From Panicum virgatum (taxonomy: Eukaryota; Streptophyta; Magnoliopsida; Poales; Poaceae): a stretch of DNA of 64,000 bases. Position 1 is the first letter of the stretch. Every line of letters starts with the position of its first letter. The stretch is from assembly GCF_016808335.1 (NCBI RefSeq), contig NC_053147.1:17780913-17844912 (forward strand). Reading direction: 5' to 3'. The translations under genes were made by a program, and so were the position numbers. This document shows positions 45,407 to 57,804 of this stretch, in pieces. Below the pieces are notes generated by a model that saw nothing but the letters and a program-made list of their open reading frames with translations, was not told where the DNA came from and did not search any database.

Positions 45407-47457
45407 AACCTGGAAAACACCCATGTAACAGGAGATTTTGGTCATTTGTTTTGTTAGGGTTTCGCCTCTATCTGTTTGGCTGTTTGCTAGCATTCAGACA
45501 GCGCAGATCGTTCCTGATATTTCCGGTGGGTGTACGAACCTTTTTTTCCCTGTAGAAAAGTGTGAGTGGTGAACACGAAGCAGTGAACTGCTGTTAATGC
45601 AGCGTCACAAGTTGTAGCTCGTTTTCCCCTTTGAATGGTAGCATTGCACTAGCTATTTTGCTAAGCCTGTTTGGTCCATTTCACTCTGATGTAGTACGTC
45701 CTCGCCGTCCCGCGCCTTTGAGCTTTGCTCAGGCCAGCATGGCCCGACCGCGGCGCCTGTCCAGGGTGCTCGTAGTCGTAGGTGTGGCTCGTAGCTTTCC
45801 CGGACAGCCTCAGGGACAGACGGACAGTGGACGCAGCCGAAAGCCCGAACCACAGGCCTCTACTCCACGTGCCGCGGACCACGCAGTGCTTGCCCACGTC
45901 CGGCGGGGCACCACGTGGCAGTGGCCTTGGTCCATACACGGGCCTGGCCGCCTGGTGGTGGTAGCGGCAGCGATGGGCGTCGCCGGAGCTGATCGCTCGG
46001 TGCCAAGCTGGCGGCATAAGTGTAGTGCAGGGCTTACCGGCTTACCCCCTTGCTTACACCCCAGCTAAGCTCCATCATGGCCACGCTATGTGGCTCCTCG
46101 CCTCCCATAAATAGCCCTGATTAGCGCGCACATGAGGCTGCCGCCGCCGGGGTGGTTTGTCCGCCGCGTAATCGCGCACATGAGGGCGCCACTCGCCGAG
46201 CTGGCCCAAAAATGATGCCCGCAAAAGTAGGCCTCGGCCTTCCAAGGCTCAGCGCGGCCGAGATCGCCTGGCCCCGACGCCCTCTACGTCGCCGCCCCCC
46301 TCACAGCTCAGCTCCCCCTGCCCGGCGCGGCCGGACACGTCCTGCCTCGCGGCGAGAGCATGCATGCCGTGCCAATATGCCATGCCCATGCCATGGCATG
46401 GCGACCGAAACGCACGCCTCCATGTCGCCGTCAGCGCTAAGTTTCCGATCATCTGGCCCTCGTACTGCCGTCACTGGTGAAGCCTTCTGGAAACGGAGCC
46501 GAGACACTGCCATTAGTCAACAACAGTGAGGCCACTTCAATTTCTCCTCCTCCGGGCGCCCTCAACGAGAGTCCCCCTCCGATCCTAGTACCGACTGACG
46601 TGACGGCCTCGCCTCGCCGAAAGGGACCCCTGCTGGGGAGGACGAGTCGTCGCCGGGAAGCCAATGCCGTCCGTCTTCAACGAGCTAGGCCTAGGATGGA
46701 TGGGGAGTGCTCTGCAAGCATTCCTCCGTCCGCCCGCGCCGTCGACGGTGGCCGGAGGAGGCCAATAACGGCGGCCGGTTAGCAGGCCGTGTGCGTTGGC
46801 ATGGCCGCCCGGCGGCGGCTATCTTCGATTGGTTCTTTTTTCCCCTCTTTCATCAGGCTGGGCAGTAGGGCGCTTGCGTCAGCTGCAGCTACCTTCCACT
46901 CCGGTTCCGTGAAACGCAAATCAGGAAGAAAAAAAAAGGATAAAGCGCGACAGCAACCGGCGTAACGTAAACAAGCAAGAACCGTCGGGGCCTCGCAACT
47001 CATCATCCACTCCAGCACGAGCGGGGCGAGAAAAAATATCAGACAAGTATAGGGGGAGTAAAAGATTCAGAAAGGTTCATGTGCTTTTTTTCTGTGGTAG
47101 TAGAAAGTGAAGTGCAGTGACACAAGGAGTAGTATACAACTGCAGGTTTAATTAATTTATTCTTTACAGGAAAAAAAATCTTTGTTTATAGTACGTACAC
47201 AATATTCTCGTATGTACCACTGTCTGGCTGTTCTTCTGACCAAGCAGAAGCAGGGTATGCAGAAAAGGTAAGGGGGGAAAAAGGAGTGTGGTGTGGGCTA
47301 TAGAAAATTAACATAATGGTGGTTACTACTAAGTACAATCCCTAATCTTCCAATGCATCTTTCTTCCTCTTGTGTGTAAAACGTTGGGGAATGGATCGAT
47401 AGTTCAGGGAGGCAAGGTGAATGCAGGGCAAACGGGGAAAAAAAAGGAGAGAGAGGA
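45407..47457. other. Spacer between the convergent DNAJ-X and MYB genes
   Basis: This should hold the 3' UTRs of both genes. Open frames at 45631-46782 on both strands are of GC-rich shadow type without recognisable domains. No repeat with clear ends was seen. Confidence 0.4.
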
Positions 47458-48563
47458 TCAGAAGTATTCCAAGTTGAAGTCGAAATGCGCCAGGCTCTGC
47501 TCTTGGCCGCAGGGCAGCGAGAACTTGTGCTCCAGCGCGTCGTCGTCGTCGTCCACCGCCTGCTCCCCGCCGCCGTAGCCTCCGCTGCGCTGTTGCTGCT
47601 CCAGCTCCGTGTACGGCTCCGGCTTCGCGGCGCCGCCGCCGGAGGCCCAGTGCAGCACCTCGCTGTCGAGCACCGCGCTGCTCATCTCGGCGCAGGTCCA
47701 GTTGCTGCTGTTGCTGGAGCTCTCCCCGTACCCCAGGTTCTCCGACACGTCCAGCACGCTGCTGTAGTCGGCGACGAACCAGCCGGCGTCCGGGGACGCC
47801 TTGCCGACGCCGTCGTCGTACGGGCCGCAGTACAATGCCGCCACGCCGGCCGCGCCCAGGTCGAAGCCGAAGTCGGCCAGCGGGAACGGGTCGAACACGG
47901 CCGGCTGCTTCTGCGCGAGGCCCTCGTCGGAGTCCCCGGCGGCGGGCTTGCGGTCGTGGTCCACGGCGCCGGCGCCGGCGCCGGCGATGGGCTTGTGCGT
48001 GCTCGGGTCGATGCCCCGCTGCCGGAGCTTCTTCTTGAGGCAGCTGTTCCAGAAGTTCTTGATCTCGTTGTCCGTCCGCCCCGGCAGGTGCGACGCGATC
48101 TGCGACCACCTGCATGGATGCGCCGAACAAAGAATTCTTTTAGTTTTAGCCAGTTGATCATCATCAGGCCACGAACCACATTGCGGGGTCCGAACCGAAC
48201 GCATTGTACCGACCTGTTGCCGAGGATCTCGTGGAGCGCGAGGATGAGGTCCTCCTCCTGCTGCGAGAAGCTGCCGCGCTTCAGGTCGGGGCGGAGGTAG
48301 TTGATCCACCGCAGGCGGCAGCTCTTGCCGCAGCGCTGCAGCCCTGCACGCAGCAGAACGCAATTCAAGCCAAGGCGCCAATAGAACAGTGCAGCTAGCT
48401 AGCTAGCTAAGCTCAATTGCTTGCCTGCGAGCTTGGGGACGGAGCTCCAGCACCCGACGCCGTGGCGGATGATGTGATTGTACAGCTTCTCGTCTTCCTC
48501 GGGCGACCAGAGCCCCTTGCGGAGCTTGGGCTGCACGCCGCCGCCGCAGGAGAGCCGTCCCAT
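47458..48563 (-). CDS. R2R3-MYB transcription factor, MYB61/MYB86-like
   Basis: Three exons on the minus strand, 48563-48425, 48343-48214 and 48109-47458, coding for 306 residues. R2 (about residues 14-64) has the three spaced tryptophans in [22 protein letters not shown] and [14 protein letters not shown]3 (about 67-115) has [32 protein letters not shown] and [17 protein letters not shown]. Both intron positions are those standard for plant R2R3-MYB genes. The first intron uses a GC donor (GCAG before GCAAGC). The C-terminus is acidic and aromatic ([28 protein letters not shown]) and probably activates transcription. The subgroup resembles MYB61/50/55/86, linked to secondary wall and stomatal control in other plants; the exact orthologue is not certain. 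Confidence 0.94.
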
Positions 48564-48725
48564 TCTCTGATCCTCTCTGTCTACTCCGACGACGGCGACA
48601 AACTAGAAGCCGGGGCAACGTCGGGGGCCGTTGCCACTTGCAATGGCGATCGGCGGGTGCGCTGCGCTCCTCCTCTGTCGGTGGCAGCTGCTTGTGGCTC
48701 GCTCTATCTATGTGTGGCCGGGGGG

Positions 48726-48732
48726 TATATAT
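48726..48732 (-). promoter_or_regulatory. Probable TATA box of the MYB gene
   Basis: On the minus strand CCATATATACC, 163 bp upstream of the ATG, so a start near 48697 and a leader of roughly 130 bp are expected. No other TATA candidate lies closer to the ATG. Confidence 0.55.
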
Positions 48733-48946
48733 GGTGAAGCGTGCGTACCAAGAACCGGCTGCACGCTCCGGTGAGGTGAGAGAGAGAGAAGCTGAGCAGC
48801 CAAGGAGAGGCTGCGATCAAGTGGTTTCTAAGCAAGGTGCAGTGCGCCCTCTCGCGAGCGCGCCAATGAATTGGAGCTTAAGATACCTCCCGTTCCGTTT
48901 TGTGAGAGATGGTGGCGGCCTTAAATAGCGCCGTGCCGTGCTCAGC

Positions 48947-48971
48947 GGGGGGGGGGGGGGGGGGGGGGGGG
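48947..48971. repeat. Run of 25 G in the MYB upstream region
   Basis: Uninterrupted poly-G on the plus strand, about 215 bp upstream of the putative TATA box. A second run of 19 G lies at 49445-49463. Such runs are prone to length error in sequencing and can form quadruplex structures. Confidence 0.85.
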
Positions 48972-49959
48972 AGGTTTTCTGCCTCGCAACGGCAGTGGAT
49001 CGGAGAGAGAAAAAAGAGGGGGGGGGGAAGAGAGAGCCTTCTCTCTCTTACGGTGTTTGTTGGCGACGTGACTTTGCATTTTGTTTCCTCTTTTTTTTTT
49101 CTCTCCCCCTGTTTAAGAGTGACAAAAGCTCTGGTTATGGCAACTGTAAGCCATCAATGCCCCCGCGGACTCGCGGATCACCTCGCTCTCGCCGTGGTAC
49201 GACGCCCCCCGATTAAAATCTCACCGCGTCACGTTCCCTTTCTCTCCCTCTCTTTTTTTTTTACTTGCCTGACTTAACCACCGCCATCGAATCGGTCGAG
49301 CCCCCGACCTCGCAGCAGCAGCCGGCGGCGGTCACCCTTGTGCTAGCTAATCACGTCGCTAATCCCCCATCGGCCTCGCGCGATCACGTCGCGTTCGGTG
49401 CGAATGGCCCTGCCGACCTCCGCGTCCCATCCCATCCGCACGCCGGGGGGGGGGGGGGGGGGGACACCGCCGATCCGACGTGGGAGAGATGAAACGGATG
49501 ATGGTCGCCGGCGCGGCCGCCGCGTCATGCACTCCGGCGACAGCGGCCGGTCGCCGCCGACGACGGTTGGGGTTGCACTGTCGCGCCGGAAGAAATTTCG
49601 GGGTTGGAACGTGGAATCATCCGTGATCCGTGTCAGCCGGTGTTCGTTCAGAAAAGGAAATCCGCGTCAGCCAGTCGTTTTTACGGCTTGCGTGGTGGAT
49701 GGAGGCCGGAGGCGGCGGCAGCAGCAGACCAGCAGCGACACCGCGCGGATTTAACCGCGCCGTTAGCAGATTTTTACTGATGACCTCGCTGCAGTTGAAT
49801 TTGAGGGAGAGAAATTTATATGGCAGGAAAGACGCGTAAGGTAATTTCTGCCGTTGTGAAGTGCAGTCATTTTGGGATATATATGGAAAGGCGGCGGCGT
49901 CGACAACAGTGTTCAGAAAAAAACCCTCACTGGACACTTCAACTCTTCCTTTTTTTTTA

Positions 49960-50175
49960 AACGTGCTAGTTGTTCGTCAGTATTAGTACTAGGGATTATT
50001 GTAACATCACTGTTGCAAATCATGGATTAAGTAGGCTCATTAGATTCGTCTTAAAATTTACAACTCATATGTGTAAAAAGTTTTGTAAATAGACTTCATT
50101 TAGTACTCCAAAATAGCAAGATTTCTTTTCAAAAAAACTGGAATTTTGAATTTTGTAGGGGTCTAAACATGGCCT
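49960..50175. mobile_element. Degraded MITE of the GGCC-TGTTTA family, copy 2
   Basis: The right end GTCTAAACATGGCC and the internal CTCATTAGATTCGTCTTAAA followed by ATTTACAA match the copies at 10967-11292 and 61402-61722. The left end is not recognisable. Confidence 0.5.
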
Positions 50176-52254
50176 AGGTATGCATCACATTTGTTGACCC
50201 TGTTACGTACTTCAGTCTTGAAAAAAAGAATGACCTGGGTGCGTGTAAAGAACACTCCATCAATGGCATCGTGTAACCCGTGTCGGTCGTACACACTGGC
50301 CATCTGATACTGTCGGTGTGGAATTTGCTGTCACCGGAGGAGAAAATGAAGCAAGTGAGAAGCTGAAAGCCCTGAAAGTTACTACCGCTGAAAAGCGTGG
50401 AAAAACACATCACCGCGGTTACTTGGGTTGCAGGCTTGGAGCCATGGGCAGACAACACAGGGTCGCCGGAGGGCCCCAGCGCTCCAGCAGAGCCATGGCA
50501 TCTCCGGTCCTGATCCTTGTACTTGAAGGGAAAAAGGAGGAGAGGGACCTGCACCGGGCGGCGCCCCGGCCCCTGCGCGCAGTACAGATGTTGCGCGAGC
50601 GAGCCCTCCGTCGACGGTTGCGGTCCGATCGTATCCATCTACTCCTGCGATCGCAACCACAACGGGAACGGGGAAAAGGAAAGAAGCCGGAGAAGAAAGC
50701 AAAGCAGAGAGCAGCCCGGCGGCGCACGAGTCGCCCGTACGGCACTGCAGGTGTGGCCGTGCCCGTGCGCGCCGCTTTGCCCCGATCCAGCTGCCGTGAC
50801 GACCCATCGATTCGCCAATCATCCGGCCGGGAAAATTTAATAGAAGCCGCGAGGTCCAAAAGGCATCGTGCCGTCCTGCGCGTCGGAGATGGAAGGCGTT
50901 CAAGTTTCGCACGGGGTTGGTTGACGCATGCATGTTTCGCCGGTGGTAGGCCCGGCCAGCCGGCCGTTCGCTACCTCCTGCTGGCAACGACGATCTGCTA
51001 ACAGTTCGCGGCGCACGGACGGAGCCATCCAAATTACAGAAGAAAACTAACACACCCCCCCTTGGCGTCCGTACACGATGCTGCTGCGGCCGCTGAACAT
51101 GCACGGATGGAAGGAACCCGGCGGTCCTTGTACAACTAGCGTGCAGTTAACCGAGCGATGCAGTGCGTTGCATGTCTGCGTGTGCCACTGTGCTTTATTT
51201 GGTGGTGATGCATCGTCGATCGCATGTACAAAACACACACACACACAACTTGCATTGTGTGCACACTGGCGCCTTGCTGCCTGCCACCACTAGATGCTGC
51301 CATGCCGTGGTGCACGTACTAGTGCGTAGCTTGCGGAGCTAATGGCGATCGAATGGTAGCGTCCACTAGCTAGCACTAGCAGCAGTTGCCGAGACCGAGA
51401 GAGCGAGCGAGAGAGAGGCTGGGGCCGTGAGGTCGAGGTGGCTTGCGAACGCCGGCCACAACCGCAAGGGCGCGCGGAGGAGGGGATCGAGCGAGGAAGC
51501 GTGAGCCGGAGAAAGCGAACCGAACCTACTATAGCGCAGCCAGCCACCACGCCGTTCCTCGGCGCGCCGAGCGTGTCGTCGTACCACACCACGGGTGAGT
51601 GCGGGATGGAGCCGGAGCGCGCGTTAGGTGGCCGGTCGCGGTTGCGCGGGCGCCCCGGCCCGGCCGGGCATGGCCGCCCGAGGTCAAGCTTGGCCTCATC
51701 ACCAGCTTGGGCATGCATGCCGGCCGCCCGGCGCGACGACGGGCACACGCGGTCGCTTCGAGCCTGCTCCAAGGCTCGGGCGATCGGGTACGTACGAGGT
51801 ACGCCTGCGTGCGGCGGTTGGTCAGGCCGTAGCCCGTAGCCGCGCGCTGCATGCATGGCGACTGCTGACACCTGTTGCTGCACTCCTCCTCCATGCACGC
51901 ACCAACACGTCGCGGCGCCGCGCCCCAGCCGTTCGTTTATGTACGGCGTACGCGCGGGCCGCGCGCGCGTCGTCGGTCCCCGTTCCGCCGTTGGCGTACG
52001 CCCGGCTCGCGTTTGCGCTACTCCATCGCTGGCGAGCGGGCGAGCAAGCTCCCATGTTGGTGGCGCGACACCGACGTGCACGTGCATGCGGCTGCCCGGC
52101 CGATCCGTGTGCCTGCACCTAGCTAGCGCGCGGCCGGATTGGCCGTACGACGAAACTGATCGAACCCGTGCACGGATGCGTGCGAGATCGAGCTTTCGTC
52201 AGATAATATTAATGCAAGATCGACAAACGCTAGGTGATCGATGACAGGCTCAGC

Positions 52255-53318
52255 TGTTGGAGTAATGGGCTTGGCCCATTACTTCTAAAGCATTAAAAGA
52301 ATTTAAAGCCCACTATTAATGCTAGGGAATCAATGCTTAATTTCGTACCGAGAATTGAGGAGGATCTCAACCGACTTAAAAGGTGGACTTCGTGTACACC
52401 ACTTGTGAAGCCGGTAAGAGGAGGATGGTGAACCACACGCGCGCGCTCGCTCGCCTCGCCGGGCCGTGGCCGAGGCGCGGCCGGCCGGCCGGACGGGCAG
52501 TGCGCGTGCGCGGCCGGACGTAACGTGCAGGTGCTGGTGCGGTGTGATGGCTATTTTGCCGTTGACAGCAATTAATCATGCGATTAAACGTGCAATTAAA
52601 TCTGTAATTGATGGCCATAACCGCATCACCTAAATGACTCTGATGGTGTCCAGGTTCAACGATCCTGAGCACCTGAGTTACTATATAAGAAGTGCCATTC
52701 CCCTCATCCATTCTGCACTAGAGCACTGAGGCAACTCGGCTCCTCTCTTCTCCCTCTCCAGTTGCAACAACTGAGTTCCCCAACGCTAATTTCTGCGCGC
52801 ACAGAATTAGCGTGAGCAGGCCTCCGAAACCTTGCTCGCCTTGAGATCCTGCACGGGATAGGCGGGCAATCAGGTTTTTGGGTAACGCTTTAGCGTGACT
52901 GCTCAAAAATACAAAGGCTTTGCCCGATTGAACGACTACTTCCTGGTGGACGAGCCAAACGACTACGTCGACTACATTCTGGTGGCCGAACGACTACGTC
53001 GACTACATCTTGGTGACCGTTCGCGGGACTGCACTGCGAACTTCTTCCTGCACCGATTTAGTTCGACTACTTCGACTGAGGCCAACCGAGTAGATGTCTA
53101 CTCCAGTTGGTAATAGCGCAGCCAATGTCTCCGGCAACGGCCCCGCTTTAGGGTACTCTCTGAAACTTTGGTTATTTATATTGTTTATGCTTATCTGTGT
53201 GATAAGTATAAACATATTCACATGTTTTATTTTACTCCTTAAAGTCATAGAAATATTGCTAGTTTATACATTTAATTTTGGAATTAAATTGTGCCCGAAA
53301 TTGCCTAAATTTCTAACA
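52255..53318 (+). repeat. 5' LTR of the copia element
   Basis: 1064 bp, TGTTGGAGTAATGGGCTTGG to CCTAAATTTCTAACA. TATATAAGAAGTG at about 52681-52693 is a likely TATA/promoter. The ATG of the long gag-pol frame (53094) lies inside this LTR. No classical copia PBS (TGGTATCAGAG) follows the LTR; the next bases are ATCCAAAAACCTGATTG. Confidence 0.95.
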
Positions 53319-56300
53319 ATCCAAAAACCTGATTGTGTTAATAGGCTTTCGGTATCTAGCTTTGCTGCATCAATCAAACCACCACCTTTTGATGGTTCAA
53401 ATTACAAACGTTGGCAAGAGCGGCTTATACTATGGTTAACACTATCGAGAGTGATCCATGTGAAAGAGGGTAAGGCTGAACAATTCTCTCCAGAGGAAGG
53501 GAGTGCGTTCGATGAGGCTGATATCCTCTTTCGAGGCTTGATCATTAGTGTTCTCGGTGATAACCTGGTGGATTCTTATATCCGGCTGCCAACTGGCAAA
53601 GCATTGTGGGATGCTCTTGAGGCTCAATATGGAGTATCTGACGCCGGGAGTGAGTTGTATATCATGGAGCAGTTCCTTGAGTACAGGATGGTCGAAGACC
53701 GTTCTGTAGTGGAACAGGCTCATGAAATACATACTCTGGCAAAAGATCTCAAAAATTGCAGCAAAGAGTCCCCATGTGTGTTACCCAATAAGTTTGTGGC
53801 CGGAGGTATAATCTCTAAGCTGCCACCTTCTTGAAGGGACTTTGCTACTTCTCTAAAACACAAGAGACATGAGTTCACAATAGATGGACTCATAGGGACT
53901 CTTGATGTTGAGGAGAAGGCGAGAGCAAAGGACATACGTGGGAAATGAGTTGTTGGTGCTTCAAGTGCCAATTTTGTTCAGAAGAACAACTCCCACAAGA
54001 ACAAGAAAAAGCCACCGCAGAACCAACCAAAGACTAAAAAGACAACCACTTTTAAGAAGAAGAAGAAGACGGGAGCTTGCTATGTGTGCGCTAGTACGGA
54101 TCACTTTGCTGCAAAGTGTCCGAACCGCAAAGGCAACGACTCCGCCAACATGGTTATTAGCGAGCCTGGAGGAACTTCGGGGTACGGTAATTTATTACCT
54201 ACTGTTCTTTCAGTCTTTGGTTCACCCGAGTGGTGGGTTGACACTGGTGCTAATATTCATGTTTGTGCTGATGCTTCTTTGTTCTCTTCTTACCAGACCG
54301 GCGGGACTTCCTCCTTGCTGATGGGGAACGGATCACATGCGCGTGTTCTTGGTGTTGGTACGGTAAATCTGAAGTTTACTTCGGGGAAGACCGTGCAGCT
54401 GAAGAACGTGCAGCATGTCCCCACCATCAAGAAGAATTTAGTCAGCGGCTCTCTACTGTGTAAAGATGGTTTCAAATTAGTCTTTGAGTCCAATAAATGT
54501 ATCTTGTCTAAGTTTGGTACTTTTGTTGGAAAAAGTTATGAAAGCGGAGGCTTGTTCTGTCTTTCTTTGTCATATGTTTGTAATAAAATTGCATACAATG
54601 TTATTAACGTTGATGAAACAAATGTTTGGCATTCGAGGCTTTGTCACGTTAATTTTGGTTGTATGATGCGCTTAGCTAATTTGAGCTTAATTCCAAAGTT
54701 CACTTTTGTCAAAAATTCTAAGTGTCATGTATGTGTTGAATCAAAACAAACTCGTAAGCCTCATAAGACCGCGGAGGCAAGGAGCTTGGCACCCTTAGAA
54801 TTAATTCATTCCGATTTGTGCGAAATGAATGGAGTGTTGACAAAAGGTGGTAAAAAATATTTCATGACTTTGATTGATGATAGTACTAGATTTTGTTACA
54901 TCTATTTGTTGAAGTCAAAAGATGAAGCTTTACACTACTTTAAAATCTATAAAGCTGAAGTAGAAAACCAACTTGAGAGAAAGATCAAAAGAGTTAGGTC
55001 AGATCGTGGTGACGAGTATTTCTCAAATTTATTTACTTTATTCTGCGAGGAACATGGTATTATTCATGAAAGGACGTCTCTCTATTCACCTCAGTCAAAT
55101 GGGGTTGCCGAAAGAAAGAACCGCACTCTAACGGATTTGGTTAACGCCATGTTAGATACAGCGGGACTTTCCAAGGAATGGTGGGGTGAGGCTATATTGA
55201 CTGCATGTCATGTCCTAAACCGTGTTCCTACAAAGAATAAAGAGATAACTCCATTCGAGGAATGGGAGAAGAAAAGGCCAACACTGTCATACTTACGTAC
55301 ATGGGGTTGTTTGGCAAAAGTGAGTGTGCCAATAACCAAGAAACGTAAGCTTGGACCTAAAACTGTGGATTGTATCTTTCTAGGTTATGCTATTCACAGC
55401 GTTGGATATAGATTTTTAATAGTGAAATCTGGAGTACCTGACATGCATGTTGGTACTATAATGGAGTCCAGAGATGCTACATTTTTTGAAAACATTTTTC
55501 CCATGAGAGATGAAACAAGTTCATCTAGGCAAGGGTTCATCGAGGATGATGGCTCTGCTGAGCCGATAGAACACAATGAACATACACTTGTAAAAAATCC
55601 TGAGGAGGATAACAATGATGCTCCGAGAAATAGCAAGAGACAAAGGACTGTAAAGTCTTTTGGTGATGATTTCATTGTATACCTCATAGATGATACACCC
55701 AGAACCATTGAAGACGCATATTCATCTCCTGATGCTGACTATTGGAAGGAAGCAGTAAGGAGTGAGATGGATTCTATTATGTCTAATGGAACCTGGGTGG
55801 TCGTTGAACGTCCTTATGGATGTAAACCGGTTGGATGCAAGTGGGTGTTCAAGAAAAAGCTTAGGTCAGATGGTACTATTGAAAAGTACAAGGCTAGGCT
55901 TGTGGCCAAGGGTTATACCCAAAAAGAAGGAGAAGATTTCTTTGACACTTATTCACCAGTTGCCCGATTGACCACAATTCGAGTGTTACTTTCCCTGGCA
56001 GCCTCTTATGGTCTTCTCGTTCATCAGATGGACGTTAAGACGGCTTTTTTCAATGGAGAGTTAGAAGAGGAGATCTATATGGATCAGCCGGATGGGTTTG
56101 TATCAAAGGGTCAAGAAGGAATGGTTTGTAAGTTGTTAAAATCTTTATATGGTCTCAAGCAAGCACCTAAGCAGTGGCATGAAAAGTTTGATAGAACTTT
56201 GACCTCTGCCGGCTTTGTTGTGAACGAAGCTGACAGATGTGTGTACTATCGCTATGGTGGGGCTGAAGGAGTGATTTTGTGCTTGTATGTGGATGACATA

Positions 56301-57191
56301 CTGATCTTTGGCACTAGACTTAATGTGATTAAGGAAGTCAAAGAGTTTTTATCTCAAAATTTTGAGATGAAGGATCTGGGAGAATCTGATGTTATCCTTA
56401 ATATAAAACTGGTAAAAGAGATCAATGGTGGTGTGATTCTTACACGGTCTCACTATGTGGAGAAGGTGTTAAGTCGCTTTGGTTATAGCGACTATAAACC
56501 TGTCTCAACACCATATGATGCCAGTTTAATTCTTAGAAAGAACAAAAGGATAATGCGAGATCAGCTGAGATATTCTCAGATCATTGGTTCATTAATGTAT
56601 TTAGCGAGCGCTACAAGACCTGACATCTCGTTTGCTGTAAGCAAACTGAGCCGGTTTGTTTCAAACCCGGGAGATGATCATTGGAAGGCTCTTGAAAGAG
56701 TAATGCGCTATCTGAAGGGGACAATGAACTATGGAATTCACTACACCGGGTACCCAAGGGTACTAGAAGGGTATAGTGATTCAAATTGGATTTCTGATGC
56801 TGATGAGATAAAGGCTACAAGTGGATATGTGTTTACACTTGGTGGTGGAGCTGTTTCCTAGAAGTCTTGCAAGCAGACCATCTTAACGAGGTCAACTATG
56901 GAAGCAGAACTCACAGCATTAGATACCGCCACTGTTGAGGCTGAGTGGCTTCGTGAGCTCCTTATGGACTTGCCGATAGTTGAAAAACCGTTACCGGCAA
57001 TCCTAATGAACTGTGACAATCAAACGGTAATTGTCAAGGTGAATAGTTCAAAGGATAACATGAAGTCATCTAGACATGTGAAAAGGCGGTTGAAATCTGT
57101 CAGAAAATTGAGAAACTCCGGAGTTATAGCCCTGGACTATGTTCAGACGGCTAAGAATCTGGCAGATCAGTTTACAAAGGGTCTTTCATGA
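53094..57191 (+). pseudogene. Copia gag-pol polyprotein, one frame with three stops
   Basis: A single frame runs from the ATG in the 5' LTR to TGA at 57189-57191 (about 1365 codons). It is interrupted only at TGA 53832-53834, TGA 53946-53948 and TAG 56859-56861. Order: LTR-encoded N-terminus with a hydrophobic stretch; gag (FAASIKPPPFDGSNYKRWQE); CCHC knuckle ([15 protein letters not shown]); protease ([12 protein letters not shown]); integrase with HHCC finger ([14 protein letters not shown]) and the D-D-E core ([40 protein letters not shown]); RT ([40 protein letters not shown]); RNase H ([40 protein letters not shown]). At the first and third stops other family members have Trp (TGG), consistent with G-to-A changes. 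A splice from GG/GTACTCTCTG near 53152 to TTAATAG/GC near 53346 would remove the hydrophobic stretch. Confidence 0.93.
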
Positions 57192-57804
57192 AATGTGATA
57201 GACAATGCATCTATGGAATTGGGCTTGAGACCCACGTGAGTCATTCTATAGTGGAAACCTGTCCTATGTGATCGGAGATCCCGTGAATTAGGATGGTGAA
57301 ACAAACTAAAGTCTGACTGTGAGAAGAGAACCTTTGTGAAAAGGGCTCATTCCGTGTATAAGGTGCATTTCTCTTCTAATCTGTATGGCAGGTTGGTCTA
57401 TATCTTAATGTGTGTCAGGTGGTTTCTTTTAAACAAATGAGTTGTTTTCTTGAAACAAAGATGTTGTCCTACAGAACATCTGAAAGGAACACACCTATAT
57501 GAGTTTGACCACTGGTCATGGTCTATGAGAATTGGGTATTCTCTAGAAACTCATGAAGGGCCTGGAGTATGACTTATAAGCTCCAAACCGCGGGGATGCT
57601 TTTGCAGCCTAGTACCAGTGTAGGGCTCTGGTCAAACTTGTTTGCACAAAACTGGCAATTCAAGACATAGTCCATTGCACAGTTGTGAATAAGTATAGCC
57701 TTTATCCTAGATGGAAGTTCAACTTAACAGTCTCTGTCGAATACTGGTATATCAAAGAGGGAATGAGGGTATTTCTAGTGTGGCTTGAATTTCTTGGTGG
57801 GGAT
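57192..57804 (+). other. Copia 3' internal noncoding region
   Basis: About 610 bp between the pol stop and the 3' LTR, without coding signal. It ends with the purine-rich TTGGTGGGGAT that serves as polypurine tract. Confidence 0.75.

Larger units (their letters stand above)
48733..52249. other. MYB upstream region and intergenic DNA, no gene supported
   Basis: GC-rich near the MYB gene. A degraded copy of the GGCC-TGTTTA MITE family lies at about 49960-50175 (CATTAGATTCGTCTTAAAAT, ending GTCTAAACATGGCC). 50318-52120 holds long overlapping open frames on both strands produced by high GC content. None shows a domain, and the codon patterns do not favour one strand. Confidence 0.4.

Noticed and set aside
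47485..48300. Long open frame on the plus strand across the MYB gene
   Set aside because: It is the antisense shadow of GC-rich MYB exon 3; splice sites and domains fit only the minus strand.
50318..51104. Overlapping open frames of 227 and 240 codons on opposite strands
   Set aside because: High GC content makes both strands open; no domain, intron pattern or biased codon use was recognised.
51290..52249. Gene in the GC-rich stretch left of the copia element
   Set aside because: Open frames exist in all directions with arginine-rich shadow composition; no start, domain or intron signal stands out.
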